Shown here one piece after another: positions 12,477 to 24,880 of a stretch of 64,000 nucleotides of DNA. The notes below the pieces were generated by a model. The model made no database searches, was not told the DNA's origin, and saw nothing but the letters and a program-made list of their open reading frames with translations. How positions within the stretch are numbered: position 1 is the stretch's first letter; each line of letters starts with the position of its first letter. This DNA is from Mesocentrotus franciscanus (Eukaryota > Echinodermata > Echinoidea > Camarodonta > Strongylocentrotidae): NCBI GenBank assembly GCA_037976565.1, contig CP137680.1, positions 18,887,675 to 18,951,674 of the forward strand. The letters are read 5' to 3'. Both the position numbers and the translations under genes were made by a program.

Positions 12477-14640
12477 AGAAAGGGCTGCGTTCTAATTAAA
12501 GTGAGCATTACCATTAATTGTGGGCTTTCCCATTCGTTTAAAAAAATAGTATAGCAACGTCCCCAGAAAGGATTGCTCCCCAGATGCCCCAATATTCGGA
12601 AAAAATACTATAATTATCTTCAAACTTTGGACCAAATTTTGGTGTGTATATACCCTTTCTGTGTTTGAGACTTTTTCATTGTACACTATGTGCTTTTCAG
12701 GAAGATCGGGCCAACACTGCATCACTGATCCTGCTGATTTTTAAAATGATTCTAAAAGCTCATAATATACATAGTACTTTTTCGAATCGTGTAGTGGTGA
12801 GACGTAGACACTTGACTTTCTAGTGAACGTTATAAAAACAACACTCATAAAATAGCACTCCCCAAATACCGCTAATCTGGAGAGGTTGATCCATTTTCGC
12901 TGAATAATTATTTGCTTTAGTGAGCCCTTCAAATGGAGCACTAGACAAGTCAAGCTATTTTTATTCAATGTGATTTATACTATCGTCTGGTTGAAGCCAG
13001 AAAGGTGCTTGTTCATATACTTAAACAAAGAGTTAATGCCCTACCGGCTCTGAGCACGCGTTTCAATGATCTAATGTCAGATGTGCATAGTGGCACTGCT
13101 CAATTCTCAGTGACAAAATTTTTTTTTACCCCGGTATGTAGCAGTACTTTGTGACAGTAAAAAGGGGCACCTTGTTGCATCAGGGGTTCTTTGTACAAAC
13201 AAAAAAAGCGTCAATGATTTTGTTCGGAGCTTTTAGAAAGAGGGCAGGCTGTTCCTTTTCCTCTTTAAAGGCTATGCTACCGCTTCTCTTTAGAATCAAA
13301 ATGATTATGAGGATATTTGCGATCCCGTATATCCATGGAAGATCACGTACTACTATCATCAGCTGACGTGTTTGCTTTAAATCCGGTCGTGAATATGCCT
13401 ACATCTGCAATCGATAGGATGGAATCGACCAGCACTCGCTGCGTAGAATTCATCACTACAGAATACAATTTCAAATGCTTACTAACTTTTAGTTAACCAT
13501 CATCTTTTTTTCTATTCCGAGATGTAAGTCAAACACCTAGCAGCTCGTTTTCGATAAAATCTCATCGTCATTTTTCTGTGGAAACTACTCGATGTGACTT
13601 TTCGACCTCAGAAATTCACTGTTATCACTAAGAATGATCTGCGAAGACAGAACATCTTGATTATCCTGTCACTTTAAACTCGAATTCCGTTATTACTTGA
13701 AATATAAGTAAAAACAAAAAATAAAGAAATGTCTGCTTTAAATGGAATCAATATATTTGAAAATAATAATTGAAATGCTATCACTCTGGCAATGTTCACA
13801 TCATTGTAAACGTTCTTTCCTGCCTATCTTTCGATCTCTGCCATGTATAATTAATATTTCCCCCTTTATATTAACGGTTTTCAAAGGATTCTCAGTTTCA
13901 TTTATCAAGCAACTGTTATTAGTTCATCACGCAGTTTTTCTTTCCCATGGATTGTTTGATGGTTATACGATGAGATGTAAGATTACCGACCTAGTTTATT
14001 TTATTCTCCTATGGGTTTTCCTGTCGTTGCATTATTAATACTTCAGTCCGTCATAAGTATGCTCGTGATCTAATTGTGGCGAGTTGTGACAGAGTAATTG
14101 CTGAGACTCTTTGATAATGCAATAAGTCTCCATCTTATTCATCCATCGCATATTTTACAGCTGACTTCCCCTCCCATATCTCCGTTCCTATCGCTCCTCT
14201 TAAATATTCACATGCCCTACATTATCGTTTCTAACTCTACATCCTTCTCTTTAATACAGAAGTAGCGCGTTATGCATGCATAGGTTGTATTGACTAATCG
14301 GTATGCTTTACCTGGGCTACGAAAGCACCGTTTAAACGGAATGAAATAATCTCGATCAGTTTATCAAATCCTTCTTTCTAACACAATATTGTATTTGTTA
14401 CTCGAGATCAGTATAATATATGGCAAAGTTTATAGATTCTGCTTCACTTATTGTATATAATTAAACAGACTCTTCTTTCTTTATGATCATTTTTTTCAGA
14501 TATGCTATATGATAATTGTTTAGGTGAAAATTGATACTTAAAATGTATCAAACACTGATCGTCAACTGCATCAACAGACAAGTTAAAGAGATTGAAACGA
14601 AAAGGTCTCCGTGAGACGAAGGAACTGTGACTTTCATGTT
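12477..14640. other. Unassigned AT-rich DNA
   Basis: No recognisable gene, RNA or repeat. Frames of 71-98 residues (for example 13742-14038) lack motifs. Confidence 0.5.
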
Positions 14641-14780
14641 TAGTGGCGGATTCACGCTACTGTTGAAACTGAGGGGGTACCTCCCTTTGTAACGCACCCC
14701 TACCCACGCACACACATACATAATTTTACGCACACACGCGCTCGCACACATACAGACACACACTTTTTGGTCCGCCTCTT
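14641..14780. mobile_element. Short hAT-like MITE containing a (CA)n run
   Basis: Left end AGTGGCGGATTC and right end GTCCGCCTCT (inverse AGAGGCGGAC) pair over nine of ten positions. The interior is CA-rich. Target duplication not resolved. Confidence 0.45.
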
Positions 14781-14900
14781 GCATTTTGTTCTCATCATTT
14801 TGGCAAACACGAGCTACATTTTTATATTTGAAAAACAAAATGTGGATAATTGTTTGTTTTTTCTCTTCACGACCCTATAGTTACATTGACGCTATTATTA

Positions 14901-15282
14901 GGGATTGGGCATCTTTGTCTCAGATTCTGAACAAAATCCTGGATTTAGCTCATGCTGCAATCATAATCATAAACCTTTAGGTCAGTCAGGAATCCCATGA
15001 CGTTTACAAGCCGATCGCCCGTCTGATTATAAATATATTTATGATTGGAATTCGAAATTTCAAAAAACCATTTTCCCAACGGTTTTTATAACACTACAGT
15101 CTATTGTGGGAAAATGAGTACGGTAAAACCGGTCACTCAAAGATGTTTACTTTTTTGAGGCACTTCATGATCATTTTGAAGCGCAATTTTTTTAGGGCTT
15201 CAATATTACAACATATCACAGACACTGATAACACGTAGGGCCATGCATCTCAGATTTTAAAATTGTTAAACGATGCCTTTAA
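14901..15282 (-). mobile_element. TTAA element family A, copy A2
   Basis: Nearly full-length copy. One end reads AGGGATTGGGCATC and the other ends ...CGATGCCTTTAA. Comparison with the deletion copy at 56313 shows both true ends begin AAAGG or AAGGG next to TTAA or a decayed version of it. High similarity to A1 and A3. Confidence 0.85.
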
Positions 15283-15773
15283 AAGAATAAGGAAGTAAAA
15301 ACATACTGACTTGTTAGAACTTCATTTCACAACAAGCTAAATCCTTGATCATCGATATGCCTACCTCCCTGGAGTAATGAAATCAAATCGTGTTCACGCT
15401 TATAAGATAGCCATGACAGACAGCAAAACGATCACAATGAATATTCATCGCCTCTGCTTCGATCTGATGTTCACATGATGGCAGTGACCTTCATGCATTA
15501 AACATGTTAAAAGTAAGTAGAGTTATGAGGCGTCATGTGTCCTTTTCAAGGATGGGCAGATGAGATTAAAACAGTGGATGCCATGCCACCATTTAATCTC
15601 GTCGTAAAATTAGTGTCGCACTTTAGCGTTCATGAAATTAATGTTTAATACTGTGATTCAAGGTTACAGGGATATCGCAGAATATATTTTGAATGCTCAA
15701 TATAATAGTTTCAATGGCGCTTAAAACGAATTTAATTTCAGGAGAGGCGTAGCTCATAATTTGTTAAAGCCTA
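15283..15773. other. Unassigned spacer between two TTAA elements
   Basis: Nothing recognised on either strand. Confidence 0.5.
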
Positions 15774-15958
15774 TCTGCACTAATTTCGCCAGGAGGGATT
15801 AGACCTCCCTGTTTGGTCACTGACAGGTGGTTATCTCATCAAATCAGCTCTCAATTAACATAAGAAAAAGGGAACCATGGGGACCAATGGTCCCCGACTA
15901 GGCATTGTTTGGTATATAGAGGGCGCAAGTAGCTATAAGTAGTGCAGTGGGGCTTTAA
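15774..15958 (+). mobile_element. TTAA element family C, copy C1
   Basis: TTAA at both ends (15774-15777, 15955-15958). Left TTAAAGCCTATCTGCACTA; right end inverted TTAAAGCCCCACTGCACTA, so the terminal inverted repeats are about 20 bp with few mismatches. The interior matches 26150-26346, including GACAGGTGGTTATCTCATCA. Confidence 0.88.
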
Positions 15959-16253
15959 ACAGGGGAGAGGGTAGTCAATTAAACCAAATTTTCCACTCTG
16001 CAATTTTTTTTTTTTTTAAACCTTGTTTTACGCTCAAGTACCGGGCTTATAAAAAAACCGCAAGGTGTATGCTTTGAGTTGGAAAGCCAATCAAAGAGGT
16101 TTTTTTTAGAATGTTAAAATGCGTATCTTAATGATTGATCCGTATCTGAAATACATTTGCTTCTTCTTATTTAATAAACCAGCTCCATTTAAATATGTTA
16201 TGGAAATAAATTCAAGTAAACGGCTCCTTTAATCTAAAAGTCTTGGAAAAACT

Positions 16254-16625
16254 TTAAAGGCATCGTTTAACAATGTTAAATCTGAGATGCATGGCCCTAC
16301 GTGTTATCAGTGTCTGTGATATGGTGTAATATTGAAGCCCTAACAAAATTGCGCTTCAAAATGATCATGAAGTGCCTCAAAAAAGTAAAAATCTTTGAGT
16401 GACCGGTTTTACCATACTCATTTTCCCCAATAGACTTTAGTGTTATAAAAACCGTTGGGAAAACGAAAAATGAAATTTCGATTTCCAATTAAAAACATCT
16501 TGATAATCAAACAGGCGATCGGCTTGTAAAACTCATTGGATTCCTGACTGACCTAAAGGTTTATAATTATGATTGCAGCATGAGCTAAATCCAGGATTTT
16601 GTTTCAGAATCTGAGGCAATGTTAA
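16254..16625 (+). mobile_element. TTAA element family A, copy A3
   Basis: Inverted relative to A1 and A2. TTAA at 16254-16257 begins TTAAAGGCATCGTTTAACAA; another TTAA at 16622-16625 lies at the far side, but the AGGGATTGGG end seen in A2 and A4 is missing, so this end is slightly truncated. Confidence 0.85.
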
Positions 16626-16889
16626 CGAGTCACTTTAAAACTCCGCCATCCGTCATTCCATGTCTCGAAGCCAAAAACGAGATTATCTTACAGTGCACCT
16701 CATAATAAAAAAAGAAAAATACTAAAACAAAATCTAGAGATGGCGAAAAACAACATGTACTTTTTAGGAAATCAGCTTAACCTATTGGTCGTCTTGATAC
16801 CTTAGTAACACCGCCACAAATAAACCCCAGATAGATTTCAAATGAACCACTTCTTTGATTCGGGGTAATGTCAGTTTGTTCGGACTATG

Positions 16890-16966
16890 GTCGGTCTGAG
16901 GTCGGTCTGTTGTCGGTCTGTTGTCGGTCTGATGTCGGTCTGATGTCGGTCAGAAGTCGGTCTCAT
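16890..16966. repeat. 11-bp tandem repeat, seven copies
   Basis: GTCGGTCTGAT-type unit of exactly 11 bp repeated seven times with one or two changes per unit. A partial degenerate unit precedes it. Confidence 0.9.
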
Positions 16967-18559
16967 CGGTGTGACTGGGGTTTTGAGAAGTAAAAAAAAA
17001 GAGGAAAAAACTCCTCAATTTGTTTTGATCAAGTGTGCCGCAATTCGCAGTCCATAACAGCCTATCGGCTTACGGGATGCTGTCACTCGGCGAAACTTGG
17101 TATTCCCGAGCAGCTCACTCTGAATGACCAGGCCTGGGACATGGGACACAAGCCCGATGGGCTAAAGATATTCATGGCAGCGAGTCGAGATTTTTTTTAC
17201 TTCCCTTTCCGGGTAGGCTCTGAGGAGAAGAGGAATCAAAATACAGCGCTGGTCATCACTCAAAAACGCATCAGAATTCGAGGTATATATCTTAATTCTG
17301 TAAGGGTATTGGCCTGTAATAAAAATCATTTTGATTTAGTAAAAAACTTGCTTGAGGTAATTTTGCGGTGTTTATCAAATATCTTGAAAATATGGCTGCA
17401 AGTTGTTTTGACCAGAAGTCTGTCAAAAATTTACGGGTGCATGCTAAACAACCACTAAAGGCCACCAGCACATATTACATGCATAAAGTAGGACTATGTA
17501 CTTTATTGTTTCGACTAGCTATCCCCCGTCTTCCTATGATTATCATACTGTCATTATGTCAAAGTCAAATCGTTTCGTAGATATCATTCAGATGTAGATT
17601 ATATTCCGTTTAATTCAGTTCAGGTGCGTTATTAGACCATTTAATATGGAAATGTCAAATCGAATTTGTCGCCAAATCGTTAAAAAAAAAATCAAAGAAA
17701 AGTACCCCCCCCCCAAAAAAAAAAAAGGGGGCCCTCAGATTTTCAACTATGCAGATAATTGTAAAAGGGGTAAAAGTTGTTTTCAAATTGCAAAATTTGT
17801 AGATAGGTTTGTAATTATTTCACTGATTTTGCCCCCCAAAAAAAAAAGAACAAGGGCAACACAATCACAAATTTTCGGAAAGGGATTTAAAGGGATGGGG
17901 TGTTACCGACAGCCCCCACTCCCCCCTCGTTAGCGACGGATGTGAGGATTTTACTTGATCCCCTACCATATGACGTCATGGCTTGGGCAATACAATCGAT
18001 TTCACGAATATGTGAAATGATTGTTCAAGAAAACTAATTGAAAGAAAAATGTGTATGTCATTCTATCATCATATAGCTACCATAAAAACCAGCAAAGACT
18101 TTGTGGTAATTCGTATGCGTAACTTTAACTGATCTAAAAATGTCGATACACTATGAAAAACAAACATCTTTAATACCGGTAAAAATACTCCCCCACACTT
18201 ACGTGCCCGGTGCCTCCTCCCAATAATCTTCCAAGGGTGTACTTGAGTTCACGGTAAAAGTTAACAGCGGCTGCTTAGAGCTAGAAGAGCGATAACTCTT
18301 GGTAAGAGTCTATGAGATAATGCTCTTCTGGCTCTTAGCAGACGATAGCTGGTAACGTCCGGTTTCCCGCCAAAATGCGATTTACTTTTCTTTTATTGAT
18401 GAGGAGAAGTAAGAGTGGAAATTGCTTCTTGAAAGTCGACACGGAGACGGATTACTTTGTTCGTGGTGCTTATTAGTATGGAGTATCATGGCCTCAGCGT
18501 TGTTGAGTTTTCCTCTCTATCTACCTCATGTAACTTGTCAGGGGAGCCTACATTGTTGT
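16967..18559. other. Unassigned DNA; open frame of 141 residues unrecognised
   Basis: The frame at 17033-17458 has no recognisable domain. It may contain a short exon (its first 55 residues look less biased than the rest), but no splice structure can be defended. C-run/A-run/G-run homopolymers at about 17704-17732. TGACGTCA occurs at about 17971-17978. Confidence 0.35.
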
Positions 18560-19012
18560 AGGTCTCAAAATATTGGTGATGATGAAATCGATGATGATGA
18601 AGATGATGATGATGATGAAAGTAAAAATGATGATTATAACGATGGTGATGATAGATAAATGATGATCATGATCATGATCATGATACATAAATGATGATGA
18701 TGATGATCATCATGATCATGATATGATGTGACGATGGTGATGACGAAGATGATGCTGATAGATTAATGATGATGATAATGATGATAATGCTAATATTTTA
18801 CTATGGTACATCATATTACCCTTTACAGATACATCATAATAAAAAATGATGGTGATGAAAGATAAATGATGATGATGATGATGATTGATGATGATGATGA
18901 AAGTAAAAATGATGATGATGATGATGATGATATGATGTGATGATGGTGATGATGATGATGATGATGCTGCTGATAGATAAATGATGATGATAATGATGAA
19001 AATGCTGATATT
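18560..19012. repeat. Composite (GAT)n array with embedded 33-bp module
   Basis: Three GAT-rich blocks. One is interrupted by GGTACATCATATTACCCTTT plus ACAGATACATCAT (18805-18837), a module that recurs at 21120 and 21376 inside another GAT array. Alternating ATCATGATC units near 18661-18725 make short palindromes. Confidence 0.9.
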
Positions 19013-19080
19013 TTACTTTATATACCTTACTTTAGAAATCTAGCCATCTGATTGGTCGAAATTGGAGTCGTGATTTTAGC

Positions 19081-19204
19081 CATGCCCGCCTACCAGTCAA
19101 AAGTCTTTTAAAAAGTGCCCTCATACCCGCCTACCAATCAATAGTCTTTTAAAAAAGTGCCTTCATACCCGCCTACCGGTCAATAGTCTTTAAAAAAATG
19201 CCCT
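19081..19204. repeat. 41-bp tandem repeat, three copies
   Basis: Units at 19081-19121, 19122-19163 and 19164-19204 each begin CATACCCGCCTACC (or CATG) and end in an A-run plus TGCCCT. A CCAAT-type sequence (CCAATCA) occurs in the second unit only. Confidence 0.9.
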
Positions 19205-19501
19205 CATGCTGCGATCCCTATTGGTTTACGTGTTAAAATTGTCTTTGTGCGAGCGCGGACACCATACAGTGCTTTTTGTCTGCGATTTCCAAATGATTGA
19301 AACTTTCAGTCATTTTTCCAGCAAAGATTAACAGACAGTGTCTCAGATTTTCCGTCATATTTTAACCAATCTTTACTCAATAAAAGGATAAGGTAAGAAT
19401 TCTTTGTAGATTTTTGTTTCAATCCGGCATTTAAAAGACATATTGACTGCTTTAATATTCGAGGCCTGGCTGTTGGCTCTCGGGGACGTTGCATCCTCCA
19501 A

Positions 19502-20660
19502 TGAACTTGATATGAACTGACTGTGGACGGGTACAGACGAGTTGGACGTATTGTGGACTGTTAACGAGCGAACTAGGATCGTATTATAGACATTAGTCCA
19601 GTCCGAGCCCGTCCATAAACAGATCGTAAACAGTTGATATTACGTTCAGCTCCGTTCGCACACAGTTTGAGCCCGTTTGGCAACATTTTACAGAACGTAC
19701 TGAGAACTAGTTTGGTGTGCTCAAACTGTGTGCGAACGGATTGAACGTAGAAGCAACTGTTTACGATCTGTTTATGGACGGGCTCGGACTGGACTAATGT
19801 CTATAATACGATCCTAGTTCGATCTGTTTAAGAACTTTATGGACGGGCTCGGACTGGCTTGGACGGAAAGGGTGCTCTAAAACTTTGAGCCTGTTCAAAA
19901 TTATCCCCGTCCTGCAATTAGACGGACTGACAAGGTACTTAAAACGAGATGGACGTACTACGAACGGAATTGCCGTACTTCGGTCCTACTATGAACATGC
20001 TACGAACGTGTTACGAACAAGTTAGAATGGATTGGACGTATTGAGAACGAGGTAGAACCAGTTAAGAAGTGGTTTAAACTGATTACGGACAGACTTGAAC
20101 TGCTTGGAAATGGCAAATTTAGCCGATCTGAACTTGATTTGAACTGACTGTAGACGGGGTACAGACGAGATGGACGTATTGAGGACTGTTTATGAACGAT
20201 CTAGGATCGTATTATAGACATTATTTACACATTCGACCCGGTTACCAGTTTTTTAACGATTTTCTAGGACGGTTCCGGAACGTAGTGAGAACTAGTTTGG
20301 TGTGATGGGGGCTTAGCTGCTGCCAATTGATGCTCGACCACAGCACGTTGTAACACGTTCCTAGTAGGATCGAAGTACGGCAATTCCGTTCATAGTACGG
20401 CAATCAGTCCGTTTGTAGTACGTCCTCCTCGTTTTAAGTACGTTGTAACACCGTCTAATTGCAGGACGGGGAAAAATTTTGAACAGGCTCAAAGTTCTAG
20501 AACACTCTCCCGTATAGCCAGTCCGAGCCCGTCCATAAAGTTCTGAAACAGATCGTAAACAGTTGCTACTACGTTCAACTCCGTTCGCACACAGTTTGAG
20601 CCCGTTTGGCAACATTTTCCAGAACGTATTGAGAACTAGGTCGGTGTGATGGGGGCTTAA
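19502..20660. mobile_element. Composite foldback element built of inverted and direct modules
   Basis: A ~98-bp module (about 19590-19690, containing GTCCAGTCCGAGCCCGTCC) is followed 40-50 bases later by a near-perfect inverted copy (about 19725-19825). A third copy in the first orientation lies at about 20515-20620. A second module (GAACTGACTGTGGACGG...) is directly repeated at about 19510 and 20134. The element ends TGTGATGGGGGCTTAA with TTAA at 20657-20660; the same GTGATGGGGGCTTA occurs internally at about 20299. No coding capacity. The structure suggests a TTAA or foldback element that grew by internal rearrangement or nested insertion. Confidence 0.7.
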
Positions 20661-20819
20661 GCAATCCGATTTGTCAATTGATATCACACGGGCGTGCATT
20701 AATTTCTCCCACCGTGCAAAACATCTCCCATCAAAAATTGATAACGCACGCTCGATACCTGCCGATATCGCTTTCGCGTAATTCAGCCAAATTTAATTTT
20801 TTCATAATTTTCAAGCTAG

Positions 20820-20895
20820 ATCTAACTAGATCTAACGTTAGAATATTCTAGGCCTAGATCTAGATCTAATATCTATCTATACTCTAGATCTAGAC
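20820..20895. repeat. Degenerate CTAGATCTA repeat
   Basis: Several overlapping CTAGATCTA / TCTAGATC palindromic units in 75 bases between two mobile elements. Confidence 0.7.
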
Positions 20896-20938
20896 TATAT
20901 TGTAAGAATGTATTGCCAAACCTTCTTATAAAACAAAT

Positions 20939-21108
20939 AATGCACTGTTTCGCTCGTGTGTTAAGGCAGTTCCAGTGCACTCAGGTTAGTCAGTGCGATA
21001 TCGATAATGCACTTGCCCTGCGGGCGCGTGCATTATCACTATGGGCACTGACTAAACTTCGTGCACTGGCCGTCTGGCCCTGCCCTAACACACTCGCAAC
21101 AGTGCATT
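20939..21108. mobile_element. Hairpin (foldback) element, 170 bp
   Basis: Two ~77-base arms are inverted copies with a short GC-rich centre. Left arm starts AATGCACTGTTTCGC and ends GATAATGCAC; the inverse of the right arm starts AATGCACTGTTGCGAG and ends GATAATGCAC. Each arm itself contains GTGCAC/CAGTGC modules. Confidence 0.8.
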
Positions 21109-21119
21109 ATATGTATAAT

Positions 21120-21405
21120 GGTACATCATATTACCCTTTACAGATACATCATCATGAAAATAAGGATGATGATGATGATGATGAAGATGATTGATGATGA
21201 TGAAAGTAATGATGATAATGATGATGAAAATGATGATGGTAAATGATAATGATGATGATGATGATTATGATGATGAAGATGACGATGATGATACTATGAT
21301 GAAAATGATGATGATGATGATGATGATGATAGATAAATGATGATGATGATGATGATAATGCTGATTTGTTACAAGGGTACATCATATTACCCTTTACAGA
21401 TACAT
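21120..21405. repeat. (GAT)n array bracketed by two copies of the 33-bp module
   Basis: The module GGTACATCATATTACCCTTT plus ACAGATACAT occurs at 21120 and again at 21376, with imperfect GAT repeats between. Frames across it are poly-Asp or poly-Met/Ser artefacts. Confidence 0.9.
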
Positions 21406-22093
21406 TATCATTACTATTTCGTAGATTAGTTCTGGCACAAAAATTATAGCAACGCAGGTTGTCCAATGTGTCCAATGACATAGCATGATGTAGTGTGAAA
21501 GTTACTGTATTCATTTCATTTTTCATATCATCTCCTTGATATTCAGTCGAAATGTTGATCGTCTTCCATACTCACGTCAGCGCCTCTCCTTCAGCCGTAT
21601 CTTAATACGTCTCCAGGGAAATCTAACGGACGATTCGATAGACGATTGATATTTGCTTCCAAATCCGGCAACCTTTTGCAGATTAATGATGTTTGCCATT
21701 CTGAATTAAATAACTTAGCATGGTTTTATATAGACGTTATTAGATAGTGAGACCGGGAGTCATAAAATCATACTATCATCAGCCAAGGTTTAATGTGGGC
21801 AGGGTTCATTGAATGGACTATGGAGCGCCAAGTGTTAACCACCTCATCCGAGAAGAATTACCATATACATGTATTTGTTGGGGGTAAATGAATAACTAAA
21901 ATATTATTAAAAAGTAATTTGTCAACTTTAATACATTTCAATTTCATATATTTTTGATTTCATGAATTAATTAATTTACCTATTTTCATAATTACAATAA
22001 CTCTCAAAAGATAAAAAAGTTTGATCATTGGAGCTCCATAAGCCAATAGAATAAGGTACAGAAGTCATTCCAAGAAAATCACAAATACGACCT
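21406..22093. other. Unassigned DNA
   Basis: No gene or repeat recognised. Confidence 0.5.
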
Positions 22094-23369
22094 TTAAAGA
22101 GAAGGTTCATTTATTTAAACTTGCATTTGGTATTATTGCAATCGAAAAATTACACTGAGTAAAATTATTACATTTGTGTAACTTGTAAATTCGAGCGAAA
22201 ATTATAAAATTTGATTAAACTTGACGAAAAATCAACCCTATCAAGACCCTGAAAACATCGTAATTCAGCTGATTTTTCAGTGACGTCACAAAATGAACGA
22301 TGGGCCGCTCAGCTGAAATAATTGACGACGGTGCGCGATGCAGTTTGCGTGCAATTCACATGTATTGCATTGAGTACCGTACCCATTCATACCCAACGTT
22401 GTTTACCTTCATCAAAATCCCCTGGAAATGATTTGAGTTTTGAGGAGATAAAAGAAGGAAGTACCTCGGACATCGACAATGACAATGGAGATTTGGGAGA
22501 TCTTTAGACTATAGATCAATTGTATAACTTCCAAATAGCGAGTGGATATAACGTCGATGTAGCGTTCAAGTATACCGTAGGCCTGTCTGTGCATTACGCG
22601 TACGTATATACGTACGTACAACCTGCCTGCATTGTATCGCATCTAGCACAGCTTGCTTGCCGTAGCCAGCCTAGCACGGTGCTCAAGCTAGCCGTGAATT
22701 GCGAACCGGACTGATCTAAGTCTTCTCTCGGTTTCCCCTTTCCCCATTTATCTGGTACTACGACTTGATTTATCAAAAATCTAAATTAATCGGCCTAATC
22801 AGACATTTTCGTATTGAATATCTGGACAATTTGATGTAAATTTGTCGCCTATTTTGCTCCAGAAGAGTCGTTAGGTCAGCATGCAAAATGTCCTCTGCAC
22901 GCCGAGATCAGACACATACATGCTGACCTGCCCTCAGAATATATGATTATTTTCCGATTTTTATGCTCAAATGTAACGGAAAATAACATAAAAATCAAAC
23001 AAACATTTGTAGAAAGTAATATTTATTCAGTGTATCTTATTTAAAATGCCAAAAATAAAGGAAATATCACCACTGGCGGTGAATATATAAACAACGTTAA
23101 CCCATATCTAAAAATTTGAATGGGTATTCAACATTGTCCCGAATGTGTGATGTAGGTTGTTCATGTTGCGACGTCACCTTATTGCATGTAAATAACGCCG
23201 TCATTTCACTTTGTGAGTGGGTTTTGGAAAGGGTATCCAAATTGCATTTAATTTATTCCTCACAATAGTTAGGGCTTAAAAAGTAGTTTACTCATTTTGT
23301 TAATGTTCTCAGCAGTCTGTAGAGGTATAATTTGCCTATTTTCTGAATTTCAATGAACCTTCTCTTTAA
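22094..23369. mobile_element. TTAA element family G, 1.28 kb
   Basis: TTAA at 22094-22097 and 23366-23369. Terminal inverted repeats TTAAAGAGAAGGTTCATT match over 18 bases at both ends. Contains TGACGTCAC (about 22281) and GACGTCACC (about 23170) near opposite ends. No open frame longer than about 76 residues, so non-autonomous. Only one copy is in the window. Confidence 0.82.
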
Positions 23370-24527
23370 TGTATCACTAGAAACCAGGAAGCGTACAGTT
23401 GACAATCGTATACATTTTAGGTCAACTGCGTTTCGGATAATAACAAAAATTCTCAAATAAAAGCACCTCTCTAGATGTGGGATATACGAGCGCTTCACCA
23501 GAAAATTTAGCAACGTTTTAATGTTTTCACATCAGGGACCAATCCTGCGTAAGCAGACGACGTCCTATAACAAATGAACTTATTCCCAGTACAATTATTT
23601 CTCATTAATAAGTGTTAGATTGATTTTAAGCATGAACATATTTCACACCACTTTAAAAGGGAGACAATGCTGATGCTGACAATTATAATCTTTTGCTTAG
23701 AAATATTCCATGCAAGGATGGATGATCGATGAGGAAACCACTGAAATATCAGCCCACTTTTGAATTGAAAAGCCCGCCAAGTAATAGAATGGACAATGTT
23801 TGTTCCCGATTGAAACCCTGCACATACCTTGGTGTATGCAACTGAATGTACAATGGCGTCAACTGATTCCTTTATTTTTCTCAAAAACGCTGCATTTTTC
23901 ATCAAAATAAAACCATCTCCAAAATTCAGTGTGAGGCAACAGATCAAACAGTCACAAAAACACTGGTGAAGTAAGATAAATAAGTGAAGAGGAGACGATG
24001 AAACGGGCACTGAAAATGTATGCAATTTTATGGGACATCGTCCGCTTGTGCTAATTTGGTCCCTTGGTACCGTGACGTCACAAATCTCGGCAGTGTTCTA
24101 AGGGCAAGTGCGAAATTGGGGCTGTATTTCACAGCATTAAAATTGAAAATAATCGTTACTTTGAATGTTTCTAAGTGGGAAATTTGGATAACTTTGTTCG
24201 ATCTGACCTCCCCTTATTCAATGATAACAATTAAATCAATATTTAAAATCAATGAATGTCTACTGTAACCTGGAGGGGGAGGGGGAGGGGCGTAAATCCG
24301 CCCCCCTTTCTGGATACGCCCATGCAGATCTTCACGTTGACTGTCTTTAATGTCAGTATGCTACTAAGCGAGAATCTACATGCAGATTGAAACGGCCGTG
24401 TTGATAATGAAAAATTGGCCATAATATACTGTCGGAAATTATGTCCATCACAACCAGGCTAATATGTGAATAATCAACCCATTTTGCTCCTTCCCTCATT
24501 AGCTCACTCCACGTCCTTATCTCCCAT
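23370..24527. other. Unassigned DNA
   Basis: A 136-residue minus frame (23615-24025) is not recognised. TGACGTCAC at about 24074. An isolated hAT-like end, TGGATACGCCCATG, lies near 24312-24325 on the plus strand after a G-rich run. Confidence 0.4.
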
Positions 24528-24880
24528 TCTCTCTCTCTCTCTCTCTCTTCCCAGTCTTGTCCTTTGGCTTTTGGTATACCTCCACCCCTTTTTTTTATAT
24601 CTCTATTCCCCCTTCTATCATTCCTCACTACCTCCCTTTCTATTTCTCTATCTATTTTTTTTTCTTTTATAATTTTATTACCATTCAAAGTTTCCTCTTT
24701 GTTAATTTTCTTTTTTACACACACACTCACGTATCTCTCTCGCTCTCTGTCTCTGTCTCTGTCTCTGTTTCTCTCTCTCTCTCTCTCTCTCTCCCTCTGT
24801 CTGTGTCTGTGTCTGTGTCTGTGTCCCCCTCTTTCTCCTTCCTCCCCTCTCTTTCTCCCCCTCCCGATTTCACTTTCCTA
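24528..24880. repeat. Polypyrimidine tract with (CTGT)n and (GT)n
   Basis: CT/CTGT/GT microsatellite; frames in it are Ser/Leu-rich artefacts. Confidence 0.92.

Noticed and set aside
17033..17458. 141-residue open frame
   Set aside because: No recognisable domain, and its second half is AT-rich with biased residues. Could hide a short exon, but splice sites cannot be defended.
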